NCBI RefSeq assembly: GCF_001976145.1
Contig: NZ_MOXD01000013.1
Coordinates: forward strand, 62,001 to 126,000
Source: Serratia oryzae
GTDB taxonomy: Bacteria > Pseudomonadota > Gammaproteobacteria > Enterobacterales > Enterobacteriaceae
Direction of reading: 5' to 3'
Length of the DNA: 64,000 nt
Below the pieces are notes generated by a model. The model was not told the DNA's origin and did not search any database. It saw only the letters and a list, made by a program, of their open reading frames with translations. Shown here piece after piece: positions 58,058-64,000 of this stretch (within the stretch, counting starts at the first letter, position 1; each line of letters opens with the position of its first letter). The translations under genes were made by a program, and so were the position numbers.

Positions 58058-59428
58058 TTACTTTTTCTTCGTTGGCCGCTGCCAGCCTTGAATATGAACT
58101 TGCTTAACGCGGCTCAGCACCAACTCATCGTCAGCGATATTCTGGGTAACCGTAGTACCCGCAGCGATAGTGGCACCTTTACCCACTGACACCGGGGCCA
58201 CCAACTGGGTATCAGAACCGACAAACACATCGTCACCAATAATGGTTTTGTGTTTGTTGGCACCGTCATAGTTACAGGTGATAGTCCCGGCACCGATATT
58301 CACATCGGCACCAATCTCGGCATCCCCCAGATAGCTGAGGTGACCCGCTTTGGAGCCTTTGCCCAACCGCGCTTTCTTGATTTCCACAAAGTTGCCGACG
58401 TGTGCCCCCTCAGCCAGCTCTGTACCTGGGCGCAGGCGGGCAAATGGCCCCACCGTGCACGCGGTTTCCAATTGCGCGTCTTCCAGTACGCTGTAGGGGC
58501 TGATCTCGCAATCATCGCCAATCACGCAGTTTTTCAGCACGCAGCCAGCACCGATCTTCACGCGGTGACCCAGCTTAACCTTGCCTTCAATGATGACGTT
58601 GGCATCGATGGAGATATCGCGGCCATGTTCCAATTCACCACGCAGATCAAAACGCGCCGGATCCAGCAACATCACGCCCGCCAGCAGCAGTTTTTCAGCC
58701 TGCTCGGCCTGATAGACGCGTTCCAGTTGAGACAATTGCAGGCGATTATTCACGCCTTCCACTTCGCTCAGGCGCGCAGGATGCACTGTTTCAATCTTTT
58801 TACCATCGGCATGAGCCAAAGCGATAATATCGGTGATATAGAACTCACCCTGCGCATTATTGTTATTCAACATCCCCAGCCAACGTTTCAGATCGCGGCC
58901 GCTAGCCACCAGGATACCGGTGTTGATTTCATTAATCTGGCGTTGTTCATCGCTGGCATCTTTGTGTTCAACAATACCAACAACCTCACCGTTGCTACGC
59001 ACAATGCGGCCATAACCGCTCGGATCGTCCAGTTTTACCGTCAACAGACCAATGCCACCCTGCGGTTTTGCTGCCAGCAGGCGCGTTAACGTGTCGACGG
59101 CAATCAATGGCACGTCGCCATACAGCATTAACACGTCTTCATCATCGGCAAAATGTGGGGCAGCCTGCTGCATGGCATGACCGGTACCCAACTGTTCCGC
59201 CTGTAGCACCCAGTTCAATGCCTCATCCTTTAACCTGCTTTTCAGCAAGTCCCCACCGTGGCCATAAACCAGATGAACGTTCTGAGCGCCCAGCTTCATA
59301 GCTGCGTCAATGACGTGTTGCACCATCGGCTTGCCCGCCAACGGATGTAACACTTTGGGAAGATCGGAATACATGCGTGTTCCCTTGCCCGCGGCGAGGA
59401 TAACCACGCTCATTGCGCTGTTCAACAT
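58058..59428 (-). CDS. glmU: Bifunctional GlmU (acetyltransferase / UDP-GlcNAc pyrophosphorylase)
   Basis: Cytoplasmic enzyme of 456 residues that acetylates glucosamine 1-phosphate and then joins it to UTP. The N-terminal uridylyltransferase domain has [25 protein letters not shown]. The C-terminal left-handed beta-helix shows hexapeptide repeats (from about 250) and the acetyl-CoA site [28 protein letters not shown] at 59428 gives the E. coli length; a TTG two codons upstream is not used in relatives. It is followed by glmS, forming the glmUS operon. Confidence 0.97.
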   Translation of the reverse strand: MLNSAMSVVILAAGKGTRMYSDLPKVLHPLAGKPMVQHVIDAAMKLGAQNVHLVYGHGGDLLKSRLKDEALNWVLQAEQLGTGHAMQQAAPHFADDEDVLMLYGDVPLIAVDTLTRLLAAKPQGGIGLLTVKLDDPSGYGRIVRSNGEVVGIVEHKDASDEQRQINEINTGILVASGRDLKRWLGMLNNNNAQGEFYITDIIALAHADGKKIETVHPARLSEVEGVNNRLQLSQLERVYQAEQAEKLLLAGVMLLDPARFDLRGELEHGRDISIDANVIIEGKVKLGHRVKIGAGCVLKNCVIGDDCEISPYSVLEDAQLETACTVGPFARLRPGTELAEGAHVGNFVEIKKARLGKGSKAGHLSYLGDAEIGADVNIGAGTITCNYDGANKHKTIIGDDVFVGSDTQLVAPVSVGKGATIAAGTTVTQNIADDELVLSRVKQVHIQGWQRPTKKK

Positions 59429-59664
59429 AAGCAACCTGATAACTCCATTTTGATGGACGAAAGTAAAACTCTTTGGTGATAAAAATACTACATATTTCTC
59501 TACACGAATTCAGTACAGGCCGCGTGGCTCTAAGCGTGCCGCTAAGCAGAACAATCTCGGCCTGTAGCGAAAAAAACTGTCGGCGATCGGAGACGCTTTA
59601 ATGCCGCTGACAAAGCTAATACATCACAATGTTAACCCGGTTGAAATGCTTATTTTAAAGCAAA

Positions 59665-59692
59665 AAAAAAGCGACCACATGGGCCGCTTTAT
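59665..59692 (-). terminator. Terminator of the atp operon
   Basis: AAAGCG and CGCTTT arms with an inner GCC/GGT stem form a hairpin 34 bp after the atpC stop. On the minus strand it is followed by nine T. The rest of the atpC-glmU gap (59435-59660) shows no gene. Confidence 0.85.
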
Positions 59693-59723
59693 TATTCTGA
59701 GCGTTGCGCACAACGCCCTGATT

Positions 59724-60143
59724 TTACATCGCTTTTCTGGTGAGTTCGATAACGCGCAGTTTCGCGATCGCTTTCGCCAGTTCAGCGGATGCCTGAGCAT
59801 AGTCGACATCACCATGAGAGCTACGGATGTGCTCTTCAGCTTTACGCTTAGCTTCCAGCGCTCTTGCTTCGTCAAGGTCCGTTCCACGGATGGCAGTGTC
59901 CGCCAACACGGTGACCACGCTCGGCTGTACCTCAAGGATACCGCCGGACAGGTAGATGAACTCTTCTTCACCGTGCTGTTTAACAATACGCACCATGCCA
60001 GGCTTGATGGCAGTCAGCAGCGGCGCATGGCCAGGGAAGATCCCCAGTTCGCCTTCGCTACCTGTTACCTGGATCTTCTGTACCAGGCCGGAAAACATCT
60101 GTTTTTCCGCGCTGACAACATCCAGATGGTAAGTCATAGCCAT
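59724..60143 (-). CDS. atpC: ATP synthase epsilon subunit
   Basis: Central-stalk subunit of F1, 139 residues, that couples rotation and inhibits wasteful ATP hydrolysis. The N-terminal beta-sandwich begins [21 protein letters not shown] and contains [16 protein letters not shown]; the C-terminal helical hairpin is [17 protein letters not shown] onward. It is the last gene of the atp operon, 20 bp after atpD. Confidence 0.97.
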   Translation of the reverse strand: MAMTYHLDVVSAEKQMFSGLVQKIQVTGSEGELGIFPGHAPLLTAIKPGMVRIVKQHGEEEFIYLSGGILEVQPSVVTVLADTAIRGTDLDEARALEAKRKAEEHIRSSHGDVDYAQASAELAKAIAKLRVIELTRKAM

Positions 60144-60163
60144 ATCACCCTCCTCTCAAGGCG

Positions 60164-61658
<1,495 letters not shown>

Positions 61659-61666
61659 TAACCTGG

Positions 61667-62530
61667 TTAAACCGCGGAGGCTCCCGAAACGATCTCGGTG
61701 AGTTCCTGAGTGATGCTGGCCTGACGCGCCTTGTTGTATACCAACTGCAGCTCTTTGATCAGGCTACCGCCGTTATCGGTTGCGGCTTTCATCGCGACCA
61801 TTCGTGCGGCCTGCTCGCTGGCCAGGTTTTCCACGACGCCCTGATAAACTTGCGATTCCACATAGCGACGCAGCAAGGTATCAAGCAGCACTTTTGGATC
61901 GGGTTCATACAGGTAATCCCAGGATTTTTTCTTCAGCTCACCGTCTTCAGAAGGCGGTAATGGCAGAAGCTGCAGTATCTGCGGTTCCTGAGACATCGTA
62001 TTGACAAATTTGTTGCTGACGATGTACAGCTTGTCCAAACGACCTTCGTCGTAGGCTTGCAGCATCACCTTCACTGGGCCGATCAGATCCGACAGAGAAG
62101 GGTTATCCCCCATGCCGGTCACCTGGGCTACCACTTTGCCGCCCACGGAACCAAAGAAAGAGGCTGCTTTTGAGCCAATCAGTGCCAAATCAGCTTCGAC
62201 ACCTTTTTCAGACCAGCCTTTCATCTCTGCCAACAGCTTTTTGAACAGGTTGATGTTCAAGCCACCGCAGAGACCACGGTCAGTAGACACCACCAGATAC
62301 CCAACGCGCTTAACATCACGCTCATCCAGGTACGGGTGCTTGTATTCCAGATTCCCTAACGCCAGGTGACCGATCACCTCGCGCATGGTCTCTGCATAAG
62401 GACGGCTGGCCGCCATGCGATCCTGCGATTTACGCATTTTGGAGGCGGCGACCATCTCCATCGCTTTAGTGATCTTTTGCGTGTTTTGCACGCTAGCGAT
62501 CTTACTACGTATCTCTTTTGCGCCGGCCAT
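61667..62530 (-). CDS. atpG: ATP synthase gamma subunit
   Basis: Rotor shaft of F1, 287 residues as in E. coli. The N-terminal helix [20 protein letters not shown] and the C-terminal helix ([35 protein letters not shown]) form the coiled coil that turns inside the alpha3beta3 ring. The middle domain contains [11 protein letters not shown]. It lies between atpA and atpD on the same strand; its upstream gap holds a perfect hairpin. Confidence 0.97.
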   Translation of the reverse strand: MAGAKEIRSKIASVQNTQKITKAMEMVAASKMRKSQDRMAASRPYAETMREVIGHLALGNLEYKHPYLDERDVKRVGYLVVSTDRGLCGGLNINLFKKLLAEMKGWSEKGVEADLALIGSKAASFFGSVGGKVVAQVTGMGDNPSLSDLIGPVKVMLQAYDEGRLDKLYIVSNKFVNTMSQEPQILQLLPLPPSEDGELKKKSWDYLYEPDPKVLLDTLLRRYVESQVYQGVVENLASEQAARMVAMKAATDNGGSLIKELQLVYNKARQASITQELTEIVSGASAV

Positions 62531-62554
62531 CTCTGCTTCTCCTCATTGCCAGAC

Positions 62555-62580
62555 AGCCTGCTGTCTTTCAACAGCAGGCT
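62555..62580. repeat. Intercistronic hairpin between atpA and atpG
   Basis: AGCCTGCTGT pairs perfectly with ACAGCAGGCT around six bases in the 58-bp atpA-atpG gap. It may protect the atpA message or slow reading into atpG, in line with the need for three alpha and one gamma subunit. Confidence 0.7.
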
Positions 62581-62588
62581 ACTGTGCG

Positions 62589-64000
62589 TTACCAGGACTG
62601 GGTTGCCATGAAGCTATCGAGGATGCCTTTCAGCTTGCCTTCGATCTCATCGTTATAAGCACCAGTTTGGTTGATGTGGTTCAGCAGTTCGGCATGCTCG
62701 CGATCTGCATAAGCAACCAGAGCGGCCTCGAAGCTCACGACTTTCGCGACTTCAACGTCGTTCAGGTAGCCACGCTCAGCGGCAAACAGCACCAGAGACT
62801 GTTGTGCGACGGACATCGGCGCATACTGTTTCTGTTTCAGCAGCTCGGTCACTTTCTGACCGTGGCTCAGCTGTTTGCGGGTTGCATCGTCCAGATCGGA
62901 AGCGAACTGAGAGAACGCAGCCAGTTCACGGTACTGTGCCAGAGCGGTACGGATACCACCGGACAGTTTTTTCATGATCTTGGTCTGTGCTGCACCACCC
63001 ACACGGGATACCGAGATACCCGGGTTAACTGCCGGACGGATACCGGAGTTAAACAGGTTGGATTCCAGGAAGATCTGACCATCGGTAATCGAGATTACGT
63101 TGGTCGGAACGAACGCGGAAACGTCACCCGCCTGGGTTTCAATGATCGGCAGAGCCGTCAGTGAACCGGTTTTCCCTTTGACTTCACCCTTGGTGAAAGC
63201 TTCAACGTATTCAGCGTTAACACGCGCAGCACGCTCCAGCAAACGGGAGTGCAGATAGAATACGTCACCAGGATAAGCTTCACGGCCTGGTGGACGACGA
63301 AGCAGCAGGGAAATCTGACGATAAGCAACGGCCTGCTTGGACAGGTCATCGTAAACAATCAGGGCATCTTCACCGCGATCGCGGAAGTATTCACCCATTG
63401 CGCAACCGGCATATGGAGCCAGGTATTGCAGCGCAGCGGATTCAGATGCGGTAGCCACAACCACGATGGTGTTGGCCAGTGCACCGTGCTCTTCCAGTTT
63501 GCGCACCACGTTAGCAATGGTGGACGCTTTCTGGCCGATAGCCACGTAAACACATTTGATACCAGAATCACGCTGGTTGATGATCGCATCGATCGCCAGA
63601 GCGGTTTTACCGGTCTGACGGTCACCGATCACCAGCTCACGCTGGCCACGGCCGATTGGGATCATGGCATCTACAGACTTATAACCGGTCTGTACAGGCT
63701 GATCGACCGACTGACGCTCGATAACGCCAGGTGCGATGGTTTCAACCGGGGAGAAGCCGTCATGCTCAACCGGGCCTTTACCGTCGATAGGTGCACCCAG
63801 AGTGTTCACCACGCGGCCCAGCAGACCACGGCCTACTGGAACTTCCAGAATACGTCCGGTGCATTTTACCTTCATGCCTTCGGCTAGATCCGCGTACGGA
63901 CCCATAACCACGGCACCTACAGAGTCACGCTCCAGGTTCAATGCGATTGCATAACGGTTGCCTGGCAGTGCGATCATTTCGCCCTGCATAACATCGGCCA
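62589..64000 (-). CDS. atpA: ATP synthase alpha subunit, 5' end beyond the window
   Basis: Regulatory nucleotide-binding subunit of F1. About 470 of roughly 513 residues are seen; the frame stays open to the right edge of the window and reads [20 protein letters not shown], so the first 45 or so residues are missing. Walker [12 protein letters not shown], the conserved [17 protein letters not shown], the arginine-finger region [11 protein letters not shown] and the C-terminal DSFMATQSW are present. The ATG at 63987-63989 is internal, not the start. Confidence 0.97.
   Translation of the reverse strand, partial: ADVMQGEMIALPGNRYAIALNLERDSVGAVVMGPYADLAEGMKVKCTGRILEVPVGRGLLGRVVNTLGAPIDGKGPVEHDGFSPVETIAPGVIERQSVDQPVQTGYKSVDAMIPIGRGQRELVIGDRQTGKTALAIDAIINQRDSGIKCVYVAIGQKASTIANVVRKLEEHGALANTIVVVATASESAALQYLAPYAGCAMGEYFRDRGEDALIVYDDLSKQAVAYRQISLLLRRPPGREAYPGDVFYLHSRLLERAARVNAEYVEAFTKGEVKGKTGSLTALPIIETQAGDVSAFVPTNVISITDGQIFLESNLFNSGIRPAVNPGISVSRVGGAAQTKIMKKLSGGIRTALAQYRELAAFSQFASDLDDATRKQLSHGQKVTELLKQKQYAPMSVAQQSLVLFAAERGYLNDVEVAKVVSFEAALVAYADREHAELLNHINQTGAYNDEIEGKLKGILDSFMATQSW

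Overview
The window looks like a chromosomal segment of a Serratia-type enterobacterium. GyrB, DnaA, RpmH, RnpA, YidC, PstB, GlmU, AtpC and AtpD read almost like the Escherichia coli proteins, and the order of conserved blocks (tag-yiaC, yiaD-ghrB, malS-avtA, yidE-ibpBA-yidQ-yidR, yidA-gyrB-recF-dnaN-dnaA, rpmH-rnpA-yidD-yidC-mnmE, yieE-yieF-adeP-yieH, phoU-pstBACS, glmS-glmU, atpCDGA) is the E. coli 80-84 min region. The high-GC codon use and many ERIC-type intergenic repeats favour Serratia; the species is not resolved. oriC is not inside the window. By synteny it should lie beyond the right end, past atpA.

Left part (1-21 kb): a surface GDSL esterase autotransporter (estA-like); tag and a yiaC-like acetyltransferase; a beta-glucoside module (RpiR-type regulator, PTS EIIBC, 6-phospho-beta-glucosidase BglA); the lipoprotein YiaD and ketoacid reductase GhrB; a Xre/RES toxin-antitoxin pair with a visible operator; MalS and AvtA, with an ERIC repeat ending on the avtA start codon; YidE; the heat-shock pair ibpA-ibpB with a sigma-32 promoter and a likely RNA thermometer; yidQ, yidR, a threonine/serine dehydratase and yidA.

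Middle (21-38 kb): the replication-initiation cluster gyrB-recF-dnaN-dnaA, divergent from rpmH-rnpA-yidD-yidC-mnmE. The 0.7 kb dnaA-rpmH gap carries a dense GATC cluster and two DnaA boxes. Then come yieE (a divergent phosphopantetheinyl transferase), yieF, an unusual exported protein that looks like an alpha/beta hydrolase without its nucleophile, adeP and yieH.

Accessory catabolic operon (37.5-43.1 kb): a LysR-type regulator faces an MFS transporter, a homologue of formaldehyde-activating enzyme (Fae), an aldo/keto reductase and a succinate-semialdehyde-type aldehyde dehydrogenase. The genes are tightly spaced. Its substrate is unknown; this is one of the two most interesting parts of the window. 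It is followed by a 670-bp palindrome-rich non-coding stretch holding two inverted copies of a repeat, and by a polar amino-acid ABC importer that lacks an adjacent ATPase gene.

Right part (46-64 kb): the phosphate regulon block phoU-pstB-pstA-pstC-pstS with tandem Pho boxes; a four-gene operon (LolD-like ATPase, FtsX/LolE-like permease, LolA-like periplasmic protein, outer-membrane beta-barrel) lying between pstS and glmS, downstream of the glmS 3' end (the Tn7 target region), behind an AT-rich leader; then glmS, glmU and the distal ATP synthase genes atpC, atpD, atpG and partial atpA. A short ERIC-like palindrome sits between atpG and atpD. No rRNA, tRNA, CRISPR, insertion sequence or prophage was found.
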